Assembly (NCBI GenBank): GCA_016704275.1
Contig: JADJAK010000002.1
Span: 739,065 to 803,064 of the forward strand
Source: Gemmatimonadota bacterium
Lineage (GTDB): Bacteria; Gemmatimonadota; Gemmatimonadetes; Gemmatimonadales; GWC2-71-9
Direction: 5' to 3'
Length of the DNA: 64,000 bases
Shown: positions 41,063 to 50,006 of the stretch, piece after piece
Layout: each line of letters begins with the position of its first letter
How positions within the stretch are numbered: position 1 is the first letter of the stretch
Program-made: the position numbers and the translations under genes
Notes under the pieces: model-generated
Databases searched by the model: none
The model's input: only the letters and a program-made list of their open reading frames with translations
Told to the model about the DNA's origin: nothing

Positions 41063-41088
41063 CCCCCCCCGACATGCAGGTACTCCCG

Positions 41089-42912
41089 ATGCTAAAGAGT
41101 CCCATGACGCCGTGCAGTCGCCGAGCGATATTGCACCGTACAAGCGTGACGTCGTGGGGCCGCGTGCAGTGCCTTGGGGTCGTCCTCGCGGTCCTCTCTG
41201 GCTGCGGGGCCGTGCGAAGCGCACACGCGCAGTCGCTGCCGGTGGTCGACCGCCACGGCAATTTCCGCCGCATCGATGATGAGCCCATCGGTCGGCAGCG
41301 GATTGTCCAGCTCTGCGGCGTGCCTGGCGTGGCGACGAAGGCGCAGTTGGTGACCCTCGAGCGCCGCCGTGCGGACTCCGCCTCCGCCCTGAAGACTGCT
41401 GAGGCCTGGTATGCGCTGGCGTGCGTGCGCGGGTTGCTGTTCGCCGCCGGTGCTCGGGCGCAGGGAGGGCTCCTCATGCCCACGGGGACGTCCTGGGCGG
41501 GCGGGGCCAGTGCCGCACTGGAGCAGGCCGCGGCGACGCCGGGTGACCACAACGCCACCGCTCGACTGCTGGGTATCCTGGCGCTCGAAACGCTGCCAGC
41601 GGATGGCCAGGTTCAACAATCCAGCCCCGATGCCATCATCCGCCCCGACAAGTTCGCGGCCCCGATCGCGGTGGGCGTCCGGGATTCCGTCACGAACCCA
41701 TACTTCTTGCGGGGGTGCGTTGCGGTCAGTCTGCATCGTGCCGATCGATCGACCGCAGAAGCGTGCGCGTACCGCGCCCTCGCGGCGGGCCATGACTCGA
41801 CATGGCACTTCCTCCGACTGGCATGGATTGCGTTTCGTGCCAAGCAGGTCCCGCTCGGGGAAAACCTGTTCGAATTGGCGGTCACGACCGCCCACGATTC
41901 GGCCACACGGGCAGAGTTGGGGTGGCACCTGTTCGGCAGGAACGTCGGCCAATTCGAATTGGTGCAGCATATGCAGTCATGGCAGCGGATGTCGCCGGCC
42001 GAGGTGCACGACCTGTTCACGGTGCCGGACTCGGCACTTCTCGGATGGGTTCGACGGCGGAACCAGGCCTTGGATTCCCTGACCGGTAACTATGGCCATC
42101 GCGTTGCCCGGCACTTCCTGACCTTGGTCCCCTCACGGGGTGCCTTCAACGTCTGCCCCCTCATTGTCGGCGCCATCAGATGCTACTTCCTCGGGCAATC
42201 TCGCCTCGAGCTTGACGCACTCTCAGCATCCTCGACGCTCTTCCGAGTCGTTGATCCACACTCGAAGGCTCCGTTGCTCCTGGTCCCCCTGACCGCGGAA
42301 CCCGGGAAGGCGGCGGCCGGTGACACTCTCCCGGCGATGACCGCGGAAGTGAGCATCTGGAATGCAGCCACCAATCAATGGTCCAGTGGCACGATGCGGG
42401 TGAAGAGCGACAGCGGCGTGAAGCACGTGTTGGCACTCGCGGACCCTGGTGGTCCACTTGTCTGGCGAGTGCATGCTATGAGCTGGGACGACCACTTCGT
42501 GACCTTGCGCGGAGAGTCAGCACCGCTTGCTGCTCCCTTTGGAATTTCCGACCCCGTGCTCGGCGTCGAGGGCAGTGGTCCGTCGTGGACGCTTGGCAGC
42601 CGAACCGTGTGGCTTTCCTCCTCGCTCCGCTTCGACCGCAAGGTGCCGATCGAGCTGTACCTGCAGATGTGGCGCGACAGCACGGTGCGGGAGGTCCGCA
42701 TCGAGCTCGAAATGCGTGATGCCGAGGCGGAGAAGGCACCCCCGATGCTGCAGGTGAAGTTCGGGCAATCGCTGGATACACCCTTCGCGGAACTTACGCG
42801 GACGCTGGATTTCTCCCGCCTTGGCAAAGGGAAGTACCGGATGGCACTCCGGGTGACCCGGCCCGACGGAGTGGAGCTGGTTGAACGCCATGTCTTGATC
42901 GACCTTTTCTGA
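41089..42912 (+). CDS. Large secreted protein of the cysteine-peptide cluster
   Basis: About 607 residues; the ATG at 41089 is chosen with CAGG 8 bases before it, although 41074 is also possible. The signal ends GVVLAVLSGC, a lipobox, then AVRSAHAQ. The N-terminal half (to about residue 340) is Ala/Leu-rich and helical like tetratricopeptide repeats (AEAWYALACVRGLL, RAELGWHLFGR). The C-terminal half is beta-rich (VSIWNAATNQW, VPIELYLQMWRDSTVREV, GKYRMALRVTRPDG) like an Ig-type fold, and the arrangement recalls GWxTD proteins without that motif. Function unknown. Confidence 0.75.
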   Translation: MLKSPMTPCSRRAILHRTSVTSWGRVQCLGVVLAVLSGCGAVRSAHAQSLPVVDRHGNFRRIDDEPIGRQRIVQLCGVPGVATKAQLVTLERRRADSASALKTAEAWYALACVRGLLFAAGARAQGGLLMPTGTSWAGGASAALEQAAATPGDHNATARLLGILALETLPADGQVQQSSPDAIIRPDKFAAPIAVGVRDSVTNPYFLRGCVAVSLHRADRSTAEACAYRALAAGHDSTWHFLRLAWIAFRAKQVPLGENLFELAVTTAHDSATRAELGWHLFGRNVGQFELVQHMQSWQRMSPAEVHDLFTVPDSALLGWVRRRNQALDSLTGNYGHRVARHFLTLVPSRGAFNVCPLIVGAIRCYFLGQSRLELDALSASSTLFRVVDPHSKAPLLLVPLTAEPGKAAAGDTLPAMTAEVSIWNAATNQWSSGTMRVKSDSGVKHVLALADPGGPLVWRVHAMSWDDHFVTLRGESAPLAAPFGISDPVLGVEGSGPSWTLGSRTVWLSSSLRFDRKVPIELYLQMWRDSTVREVRIELEMRDAEAEKAPPMLQVKFGQSLDTPFAELTRTLDFSRLGKGKYRMALRVTRPDGVELVERHVLIDLF

Positions 42913-42923
42913 GAGCGCCTAAT

Positions 42924-44096
42924 ATGAAGTGGTCTCGCATACTGGTATTCGTTGGCATCTTCAGTGCATCGCCACTCGGGGCCCAACAGTCGTACTCGGC
43001 CAGCACCGCGACGGCCATCGCGGCGAAACGAGAAATCGTGATCGACGGTTCGTCCACCGTACTGGATGCGGTCACCTGGATCAGTGCCGGGCCGAAGGGC
43101 GCGCTTGTGGTCGCATCGGGTGCGGAAAGGGCCATGCGCTTCATTGACGCGGCCGGTGGCCGGGTGACCACGGTCGGCCGGAGCGGGGAGGGTCCCGGGG
43201 AATTTCGAACCCTCGGGCCACGTGGCTGGAATGCCGACACACTGTGGGTGCTCGATCCAACGCTGCAGCGCATTTCCTCGTTCACCTCTAACGGAAAGTT
43301 TCTGGGTGTCCGGAAGGCCCCGTTCCCTCTCCTCCCGCCGCCGGGTACTCCGGACCCATCACTCTTTGTGTTGCCGGAGCTCCTGGGCCGCAGCCAGGAC
43401 GGCGAATCGTTTGTGCGCGTCTCGATCCGACGGGGGGCGTCGATTCCGCAGTGGGCAGGGACCGTCCCCGGCGGAGGGCGTCCAATTCTTCGAGTGGGGG
43501 CCGATGGTCAGGTGAAGCGGATGATCGGCTGGAGCGCACCTGACCAGTGCGTGGCAACAACAACGACCGCCGGCGGGGAATTCCAGGTTTCCCAACCATT
43601 CTGCATGAACGAGCGACCGATCATCCAGGAGGACGGGCATGCACCGGTCCTTGCCCGAGGTATGGCCGAAGGGGCCGGGCAGTGCGCAGTGCAATTGACC
43701 GCGTTGGAGCCTGAAACCGGTCGGGGAAGCGTGCGGCGGGTCACCATGCCTGCAATCCCTATTCCCGCGAGAGTCGCCGACAGCGCGCGCGCTGCGTATC
43801 TCGGCCGCGCACCAACGCCCCAGATCGCAGATGCCATGCGAAAGATTCTGGAGGTCCCCAAGGCCTTTCCCTGTGTTCGGACCGTCATCATCGGGATCAC
43901 CGGCGACCTGTGGCTTCAGCCTTGGGGTGATGACGCGACGAGCCGTTGGCTTCTCGTCTCACGCGGGAGGCCCGGGATCCGTGCACTGTCACTGCCTCGT
44001 GCATTCAGGGGGATATCGGCGAATGAGACCGGGATCATCGGTGTTGAGGCGGATGCAGACGGGAGTGAAAGCGTGGTCCGGTACCGAGTGCCCTGA
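42924..44096 (+). CDS. Secreted 6-bladed beta-propeller of the cysteine-peptide cluster
   Basis: 390 residues starting MKWSRILVFVGIFSASPLGAQ, a Sec signal, 11 bases after the preceding stop. It carries VGRSGEGPGEFRTL and further blades, with four to five cysteines (DQCVATTT, QPFCMNE, GQCAVQ, FPCVRT) that the other propellers in the window lack. Its close spacing to the upstream gene suggests one transcript. Confidence 0.8.
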   Translation: MKWSRILVFVGIFSASPLGAQQSYSASTATAIAAKREIVIDGSSTVLDAVTWISAGPKGALVVASGAERAMRFIDAAGGRVTTVGRSGEGPGEFRTLGPRGWNADTLWVLDPTLQRISSFTSNGKFLGVRKAPFPLLPPPGTPDPSLFVLPELLGRSQDGESFVRVSIRRGASIPQWAGTVPGGGRPILRVGADGQVKRMIGWSAPDQCVATTTTAGGEFQVSQPFCMNERPIIQEDGHAPVLARGMAEGAGQCAVQLTALEPETGRGSVRRVTMPAIPIPARVADSARAAYLGRAPTPQIADAMRKILEVPKAFPCVRTVIIGITGDLWLQPWGDDATSRWLLVSRGRPGIRALSLPRAFRGISANETGIIGVEADADGSESVVRYRVP

Positions 44097-44251
44097 CCGT
44101 TGCGACTCACCGAGTGCATTCGGGCACTGACGCGTGAGGCACCGAGCGTACCTCAAAGAATTTCAGGGCACGAGCGTGATGATCGGGTCGTGGATCATGG
44201 CATCCCGGGAAAACTCACAAGGCAGAGTTCCATCAACTGGAGGTAGCATCG

Positions 44252-44944
44252 ATGGCTGAGGACAAGAAGCGGGGCTCCATCTTCGTAAATGCACTCGCCG
44301 GTCTTTCGGTGCTGTGTGCGGTGGCCGTGACGTGGCGGTTGTATTTCCCTCCGCGCGCCCCGACCCCCGCCTCCGCGAAGCCGGTCTTCGTTCCGGAATG
44401 GAAGCAGTACGCCGAGGTCGGGCACCGGTTCGGTGCGAGTGCGCCCAAAGTGACTATCGTGGAGTTCTCCGATTTCGAATGTCCCGTCTGCAGGGTTTTC
44501 ACGCTGAACGCCTTGCGAACGGTGCTGCCGAGCTTCCCGAATGAGGTGGCTGTTGTGTATCGGCATTGGCCCCTGGCCTACCACCGGTTCTCCTACCCGG
44601 CTGCCAGAGCAGCAGAGTGCGCCGCGGCGCAAGGCCAATTTGAGCCATTTCACTATGCGGCGTTTCAAGGGCAAGACTCGCTCGGGTTGCTCAGGTTCGA
44701 AGACCTGGCGGCACGGGCCGGAGTGCCTGACTCGCCCAAGTTCGCGGCGTGCGTCAACTTGCCGGGCAACGTTGCCGCCATCGATGCCGATTCGGCGGCT
44801 GCGCGCGCGATCGGGGGATCCGGCACTCCAACAATCCTCCTGAATGGGTGGCGCCTCCCCGGCGCACCGGACAGCGCGATGCTGCACCGAATGATCACGG
44901 TGGTGCTCCGCGGGGGTACTCTGGACACGCTGACCATGCGGTGA
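44252..44944 (+). CDS. DsbA-like thioredoxin-fold protein
   Basis: A 230-residue protein; GGAGGT 7 bases before ATG. One N-terminal helix (IFVNALAGLSVLCAVAVTWRL) anchors it facing the periplasm. The active site is F-E-C-P-V-C, the cis-Pro loop is GSGTPTILLNG, and a helical insert lies between, as in DsbA/DsbG. It is likely a thiol oxidase or isomerase. Being downstream of a secreted eight-cysteine peptide suggests it makes or repairs those disulfides. Confidence 0.88.
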   Translation: MAEDKKRGSIFVNALAGLSVLCAVAVTWRLYFPPRAPTPASAKPVFVPEWKQYAEVGHRFGASAPKVTIVEFSDFECPVCRVFTLNALRTVLPSFPNEVAVVYRHWPLAYHRFSYPAARAAECAAAQGQFEPFHYAAFQGQDSLGLLRFEDLAARAGVPDSPKFAACVNLPGNVAAIDADSAAARAIGGSGTPTILLNGWRLPGAPDSAMLHRMITVVLRGGTLDTLTMR

Positions 44945-45126
44945 GACCCCGTGTCATGAAGGCCAACGACGGATGGGCTGTCTCCCACCGCGCTGGCGGA
45001 GGTGGGTGGTGAGGAGGGAGGTGTGAGGGGAGAACACCTGTCGGTATCCGCTGGTGGCCTCGAGGCCGGCCTCAGTATCTCGAGACGCTGAGGTTCGTTC
45101 CCCTCCCCTTCCCCGACCCCACGTTA

Positions 45127-45744
45127 GTGCACTGGGAGCGCATCCGTGCCCTCGCCGACAAACTCGCCCAGCACCTTAAGGACGCGATTGCGCGCGACGA
45201 GCGGGTGACGATGACGGGGATGTACAACGTGGTCGAGAAGCTCCGTTCGGGCGAGGCGCTGACGACGAAAGAGCGCGCCATTCACGAGGTCGCTGCCTGC
45301 GGCATCCTGCGGGACATGCACGACGAGCTGGACGCGCTGGTGGCCGAGGCGTATGGCTGGCCCTGGCCGATGGAGAAGGAGGAAATCCTCGAGCGGCTGG
45401 TGGCGCTGCACGACGAGCGCGTGGCCGAGGAGCAGCGCGGGGTGATCCGCTGGCTCAGGCCGGAGTATCAGATCCCGCGGTTCGCACCGGACCATGTGGC
45501 GGAGCTGGATCTGCCTACATCCGAGGTGGCTGAGGAGGTTGCTCCGGCGGAATTGGTGCCCTGGCCCGGCACGGCGGTGGAGCAGTTGGCGGCGCTGCAG
45601 GCGCTGGTGGGGCGGGCCCCGCTGACCGAGGCGGAGGCTGCGGCAGCGTTCGCCGGGGCGGACCGGAGGCTGGTCGGGCGGCACCTGGAGACGCTGTCGA
45701 TGCTGGGGGAGGTCAGGGAGGTGGCGGGGAGGTTTGGGGGGTAG
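45127..45744 (+). CDS. C-terminal remnant of a type IIG/MmeI-like DNA methyltransferase
   Basis: The frame stays open upstream of the GTG at 45127 to about 45035 and reads RPQYLETLRFVPLPFPDP, so the start is not real. ERAIHEVAACGILRDMHDEL, then EEILERLVALHDERVAEEQR and VIRWLRPEYQIPRF are the conserved C-terminal target-recognition/helical end of large restriction-methylation proteins. The methyltransferase core (N-P-P-Y and AdoMet motifs) is absent and upstream DNA is not coding, so this is a decayed fragment in a defence island. Confidence 0.75.
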   Translation: MHWERIRALADKLAQHLKDAIARDERVTMTGMYNVVEKLRSGEALTTKERAIHEVAACGILRDMHDELDALVAEAYGWPWPMEKEEILERLVALHDERVAEEQRGVIRWLRPEYQIPRFAPDHVAELDLPTSEVAEEVAPAELVPWPGTAVEQLAALQALVGRAPLTEAEAAAAFAGADRRLVGRHLETLSMLGEVREVAGRFGG

Positions 45745-45867
45745 GGGGTGCGCCTCGAACCGGACGCGCAGGTGCTCCTTGCATGTTGCGACTCCATGCC
45801 GCTGCACTTGAACCCACACCTTGTGTCCCCGACGCCCGACGTCGGCCATCGTCGCACTTTGGCGCTT

Positions 45868-46455
45868 TCACCCAATCATTCGAAACCAATCTTTCACGGC
45901 CAAGCGAAGCCTATCAACCTCATCCTCCTGCATCGGACAGCAGTGAGCAATCGGCCCTCTCAGAAGATTCAGACTCGCCATGACTCGCTCCACTCCACGT
46001 TTACTCTTCAGAATCGGCTCAAAAAGTGTCCAGTTGGAGGTGATAACGACAGATAACTGCCCGAACGTGGTATAGTCAATCATACGCTCAGAACGCTGCG
46101 TGATACCGTTGTCCTTCTCCTTCTTCACCAAGCCAACAACGCTTTCCTTGATGTCTGTGGGGACGCGTGCACCGGCCCACCACTCGACTCCTTCCGCTTC
46201 CTCTAGGGTCTCCGTGATCAACTTGCGGATCGCCTGCTCAAGGCAGTAAAAGACCTCATAGTGATCCGACATATCTGCCGCTTCCTGCCGCACACTTTGC
46301 TCGAATTGGGGATAGAATGCTACGCTGCTCGCAGGGTCGGTTGGCGGCAAGTGCCCAAGGTTCACCGCGAATGAATGCTCAATCTGCCTGAGCTCGTCGC
46401 TGATCAGCAGTCCAGACATTCCAAACGACCTCAAGTAGTCATCGCAGCTATGCAT
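45868..46455 (-). CDS. Swt1-type HEPN domain protein
   Basis: A 195-residue, all-helical protein. LEQAIRKLITETLEEAE, then EWWAGARVPTDI and DYTTFGQLSVVITSNWTLFE fit Swt1-like HEPN domains. The RNase motif is L-L-R-G-P-I-A-H (R-x4-H; the usual Asn after Arg is Gly). HEPN proteins of this kind cleave RNA in toxin-antitoxin and abortive-infection systems. It overlaps the DUF5343 gene by 8 bases. Codon use is less GC-rich than the core genes, consistent with transfer. Confidence 0.8.
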   Translation of the reverse strand: MHSCDDYLRSFGMSGLLISDELRQIEHSFAVNLGHLPPTDPASSVAFYPQFEQSVRQEAADMSDHYEVFYCLEQAIRKLITETLEEAEGVEWWAGARVPTDIKESVVGLVKKEKDNGITQRSERMIDYTTFGQLSVVITSNWTLFEPILKSKRGVERVMASLNLLRGPIAHCCPMQEDEVDRLRLAVKDWFRMIG

Positions 46456-47095
46456 CTGTACTTCTCAAGAGGTGCTCCTTGAGTGCTCGAAAAATTGCAT
46501 TGAAGACAGCGGGATCAGATGTAGCGGGAAGATTGAGATTGATGTTGTAGCCCAAGTTCAGACCGAACCCAGCGAGTGACACTTGGGCCCCCCGTACAGC
46601 AGTGGGACGTTCGACTGTTTCCGCCTGACTCACCCCGCTCTCGGCTGCTGTGGCATCCCACTTGGCTAGTTTCTTGAGGTGTTTGATGCACGCGAGCGCT
46701 AGGGGGACTGAGCTCGAATCTTCCCCTGCACCCGTCTCCTCGATAATTAGGCCCTTCAGCTCCTCATCGCTGAGTTTGTACATGTATTCATTTCGAGTGA
46801 ACAGCGGCCCATAACCAATCTTGAGCGCCTGGGCTGCCGCCCAGCCCTCGGTAGCGCTGTTACGCAATTTCTTGTACACATCAGTCGGGGTTCCGTCGGC
46901 TGTCGCCAACCCGATCTTTTTGAGATACGCAGTCATCTGGTTTCCAGATCCACCCTTGATGCCTAGGATCGTTTTAACGAAGTCCTGGCTGACGGAATCG
47001 GGCGTCGCGGCCGCCCTTATTCCTTTGAGAGCCCTTTCGACGTTGCCTGGTGCTGTCACGTAGGGCAGAACTGCCATTGATGGCCTCGGTTTCAT
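46448..47095 (-). CDS. DUF5343 protein
   Basis: 215 residues. MAVLPYVTAPGNVERALKGI and DFVKTILGIKGGSGNQMTAY, then IGLATADGTPTD are typical of DUF5343, with a winged-helix-like N-terminal half and a Leu-rich middle. ATGs at 47095 and 47077 are both possible starts. It is encoded just before and overlapping the HEPN gene, so it may be its antitoxin or partner. The C-terminus (LNLGYNINLNLPATSDPAVF) resembles the NTP-related tails of HEPN partners. Confidence 0.78.
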   Translation of the reverse strand: MKPRPSMAVLPYVTAPGNVERALKGIRAAATPDSVSQDFVKTILGIKGGSGNQMTAYLKKIGLATADGTPTDVYKKLRNSATEGWAAAQALKIGYGPLFTRNEYMYKLSDEELKGLIIEETGAGEDSSSVPLALACIKHLKKLAKWDATAAESGVSQAETVERPTAVRGAQVSLAGFGLNLGYNINLNLPATSDPAVFNAIFRALKEHLLRSTDA

Positions 47096-47186
47096 GCGTG
47101 AAGTATCAACACCCTGACAAACGGGTCGCTAGCGCGCTGATGACCTCGGCACCTCCACAGCCGCACGGCCCACGACCCCGATGTCG

Positions 47187-49154
47187 TCAGCTTGGGGACA
47201 CTGGCGCTGCAAGTTTGCTGCTTCCACGCGCTAGGATGTCCTCGCACACCTGGGCGAGGGCTGGCGAGCGAGCACCGTTGTTCCAGGCGTCCTCGTAAAC
47301 GGCAGCCAACAGTAGCCCGTTCTTTCCCGACACGCCGTGCAGACCAAGTGCATCTCGCACACGCTCCGAGGACTTCCTCCACAGTTCTAGGCCCATGTCT
47401 TCCTGCACTGTCCTGGATAGCGTTGTCGGCCACATCGTCAGCCGGAAGCTTCTAACGACTTGCTCAGAAAGTGGGTCAGCCTCGGGCAGTTCAGCAAGGC
47501 GCATCAAGCATTTGTTGTCACGCTCGTTCCGGCGCTTGTTCTCGCGGGACTTCTCGTCATCATCCGCATGGGGGCCATCTCCATCGAACACAACGTAGGC
47601 GGGGATCTCTAGTTCGTTGCAGATGGCCAATGGGCGGCTCAGGTTGGTCTTGCCCAGCGCCAGTACGAAGTGCCCCCCTAGACGGCGAAACTCGTCCCAT
47701 CGGTCACTGAGGCGTAGCTGCGCCGCAATTAGAGCCACGTCCTCCTCTCCTTCCACCAGCACAGGTAGTCCGCAGAATAGAAGCTCCCGCTGCGACGGCT
47801 GAAGAATTTGCTCAATAGCGGCCAAGAGTGCCGATGGCTCCTCTGGCCTGGTCCCAAGAGCGTCGGCCAGCGAGTCCGCCACCTTCCGCATTGACACCTG
47901 CGTGCACGTGGTCTCATCGACGAGGATTGCCGACTTACGCAATACGCGGACACTCTCGAAATGCCGACCCGATGCGAAAAAGGGACTGTGCGTCGCGACG
48001 ATGACTTGAGCGTTTCCTTCCGCCAGTTCTTGCAGCGTCGAGGCGAGATGACGAGCCTGCGGTGGATGTTGGTACAGCTCCGGCTCCTCGAATCCAAGCA
48101 GGAGGGCAGGTGCGGCTTTCGGTTCACCGGTAGACAGCTCCTGTAAGAGTGCCACGATGAATGAACGCTGAAGACCATGCCCGAGTCTCGACACCTCACC
48201 AACGAAGCCACCCTCGCCGATTGAGGCCCTTGCTGATGGGCCGGTCAGTGCTACCGCCTTCTCGGGATCGGCCTGCCACTCAATATTGAGTCGAGCATCA
48301 GGATGAGCCCACCGCTTCAGACGTGCTTCCAGGGCCAGGGAGACGTCACGCAGCGCCGACTGCTGCGCTGTGACGATCTTAGCATACTCTACCTCGGTTG
48401 CTGCCTTGAGAGTCTCAAGCGGTCCATCAAAGTCAACTGTCGCCCGGATCGTCCGCTGCAGAAGCTCGCCTAGAGCAGTGTTCTTTGCCTCTGATTGTTC
48501 TGACACCGCTTCCTTGACAGCAGGAACGAAGACCCACTGCAAGTACTTGCGCAGCCGATTCTCTCCTTTACTCCAGCCGTAGAATTGATCCTCGCTATCA
48601 ACCAAGCTGCACAGTGCAGCGTTCGCCTCCTCAAAAGACCGCAGTGCCTCCTCCATCGCATCTCGTGTCGCCGCAGCAGCCAGCCCGACGTGCACCTTGC
48701 GAAGGTCCGCGTAGATAACCTTTAGGTCGGACACCTTCTCCCCTGCTTCCTTGCTCCGGAACCACGGGGCAAACTCGCGCATAACAAGTCGCGCGCCGAA
48801 CTGTTTGACATCCGCCCGTCGACTTCCTTCATCCCAGTGGGCGACGGCCTTGATTATCAGTCGGTCCTGTCGAAAGTAGGCCTTGAAATCCTCACGCTCG
48901 TCTGAGGTCAAATCGGCAAAGGTTGCGGTAATCTCAACCGGTCTTGACGTGTCACGGAGCGTGAAGTCCTCTTCTGCTAACGCAACAACAGGCGTCGGGG
49001 TGCCGGCGGCATGGCGGAACAGAACGTTCAGGGCAGCGAGAACCGTCGACTTGCCTGCTCCGTTTGCACCGACGAGGCAAGTGTAGCTGTCGAAATCGAC
49101 CTGGACATCTCGGCACGAACGAAAATTCTGAATGCGAAGCGACTTCAAGCGCAT
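47187..49154 (-). CDS. OLD-family ATP-dependent endonuclease (AAA + TOPRIM)
   Basis: 655 residues from the ATG at 49154 (AAGGAG 7 bases before). The SMC-like ATPase has Walker A GANGAGKST, an internal helical region, signature-like GHGLQRSFIVALL and Walker B LLLGFEEPELYQHP. The TOPRIM nuclease domain follows with PVLVEGEEDVALI and YVVFDGDGPHADDDE. This is the layout of OLD and Gabija GajA nucleases that act in phage defence. It is 91 bases upstream of the DUF5343-HEPN pair on the same strand; no UvrD-like GajB is present, so it is not a standard Gabija system. Confidence 0.9.
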   Translation of the reverse strand: MRLKSLRIQNFRSCRDVQVDFDSYTCLVGANGAGKSTVLAALNVLFRHAAGTPTPVVALAEEDFTLRDTSRPVEITATFADLTSDEREDFKAYFRQDRLIIKAVAHWDEGSRRADVKQFGARLVMREFAPWFRSKEAGEKVSDLKVIYADLRKVHVGLAAAATRDAMEEALRSFEEANAALCSLVDSEDQFYGWSKGENRLRKYLQWVFVPAVKEAVSEQSEAKNTALGELLQRTIRATVDFDGPLETLKAATEVEYAKIVTAQQSALRDVSLALEARLKRWAHPDARLNIEWQADPEKAVALTGPSARASIGEGGFVGEVSRLGHGLQRSFIVALLQELSTGEPKAAPALLLGFEEPELYQHPPQARHLASTLQELAEGNAQVIVATHSPFFASGRHFESVRVLRKSAILVDETTCTQVSMRKVADSLADALGTRPEEPSALLAAIEQILQPSQRELLFCGLPVLVEGEEDVALIAAQLRLSDRWDEFRRLGGHFVLALGKTNLSRPLAICNELEIPAYVVFDGDGPHADDDEKSRENKRRNERDNKCLMRLAELPEADPLSEQVVRSFRLTMWPTTLSRTVQEDMGLELWRKSSERVRDALGLHGVSGKNGLLLAAVYEDAWNNGARSPALAQVCEDILARGSSKLAAPVSPS

Positions 49155-49561
49155 GCGACTCTCCTTGGAAGGAATGTGCGCCCCGTCACTGCGCACCCGC
49201 CCCGCGACAATGCCCATCTGCAACGTCACTTCCGATTTGCCTGGCCGGAGGCCCTCTTCGAGTGTCATGAAGTACCGAGCAACAGGCTTCTCACAATCAG
49301 CAACTTCCACGTGGGGACAGCCACGACCCCGCTCGTCATTACTACCCAGCACCTCACCGCTAGGCGGGGGCACCGCCCACTAAGGCCCCGACGCTGTTGA
49401 GTCCGTGAGTGTCCACGACTTCTCCCCCCCACTCCACATTACGATGCCAATGGGCCGTACACTTTCAGTCCGATCAAACGCGCTGACTCGCGCACCGCCT
49501 GTGCCACCACCTTGGTTCCTGGCGGGCGAGTGCCACCAGGGCGCCGGCATTCCTCTATCGC
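49155..49561. other. Intergenic stretch upstream of the OLD gene
   Basis: 407 bases without a supported gene. It must hold the OLD promoter. A small hairpin-like GGCGGGGGCACCGCC lies near 49362. The frame upstream of the OLD start is open but has no family resemblance. Confidence 0.4.
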
Positions 49562-49972
49562 CTATGGAGCGCCACGCCCTGCTCGCGACCGCATTGCGTG
49601 CGGCCGTCCCAACGGGTGTTGTTCTTCCGCAAGAAAGACAAACGAGCGGAAGAGCAACTTGCTGAAGTATGAGACGTAGAGGTAGTAGAAGTGGATCAGA
49701 AAGAGCACGGATAGCCCATACAGACCGGCGGCGACCCACAGCCACGTGGCGGTGCTCGGACCTGTCCGGGGCACCGAGGCATGAGCAAACATCCAAAGGA
49801 CGACGAACTGGAATGACAGGAAGAAGGCGGTGGCCAGATTGCGTGAGAACAGGTATAGGGTCTCCCACCGCTTCACAACCAGAGCCAGACTTGGTGCGCG
49901 CTGGGACACGTAACAATAGGTCATCCAATAGTTGTTAGACTCCGCGCGTAGGCTTACCCTCAGCGGATACAC
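49562..49972 (-). CDS. Membrane protein, N-terminus cut off by IS3
   Basis: The apparent start lies in the left inverted repeat of the IS element; genuine sequence begins about AESNNYWMTY (49946 downward). The remaining 125 residues have two strong helices (FFLSFQFVVLWMF and WLWVAAGLYGLSVLFLIHFYY) joined by a loop, and a cytoplasmic C-terminus. It is the C-terminal part of a larger membrane protein; family not recognised. Confidence 0.6.
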   Translation of the reverse strand: MYPLRVSLRAESNNYWMTYCYVSQRAPSLALVVKRWETLYLFSRNLATAFFLSFQFVVLWMFAHASVPRTGPSTATWLWVAAGLYGLSVLFLIHFYYLYVSYFSKLLFRSFVFLAEEQHPLGRPHAMRSRAGRGAP

Positions 49973-49985
49973 AGTAAGTTAGACT
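49947..49985 (+). repeat. IS3 left terminal inverted repeat
   Basis: It reads CGTAGGCTTACCCTCAGCGG, then GATACACAGTAAGTTAGACT-like sequence. It matches the reverse complement of the right end at about 30 of 39 positions. Confidence 0.8.
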
Positions 49986-50006
49986 TTCTCGCCCGAAGGA
50001 GGGGAT

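Noticed and set aside
41089..42912. Calling the large protein a GWxTD-domain protein
   Set aside because: The general layout is similar, but the G-W-x-T-D motif is absent.
45745..45830. tRNA-like GGTTCGAG sequence on the minus strand
   Set aside because: The T-stem does not pair and no acceptor or anticodon arm can be drawn.
47187..49154. Calling the OLD gene a Gabija GajA
   Set aside because: No UvrD-like GajB follows; the neighbours are DUF5343 and HEPN genes.
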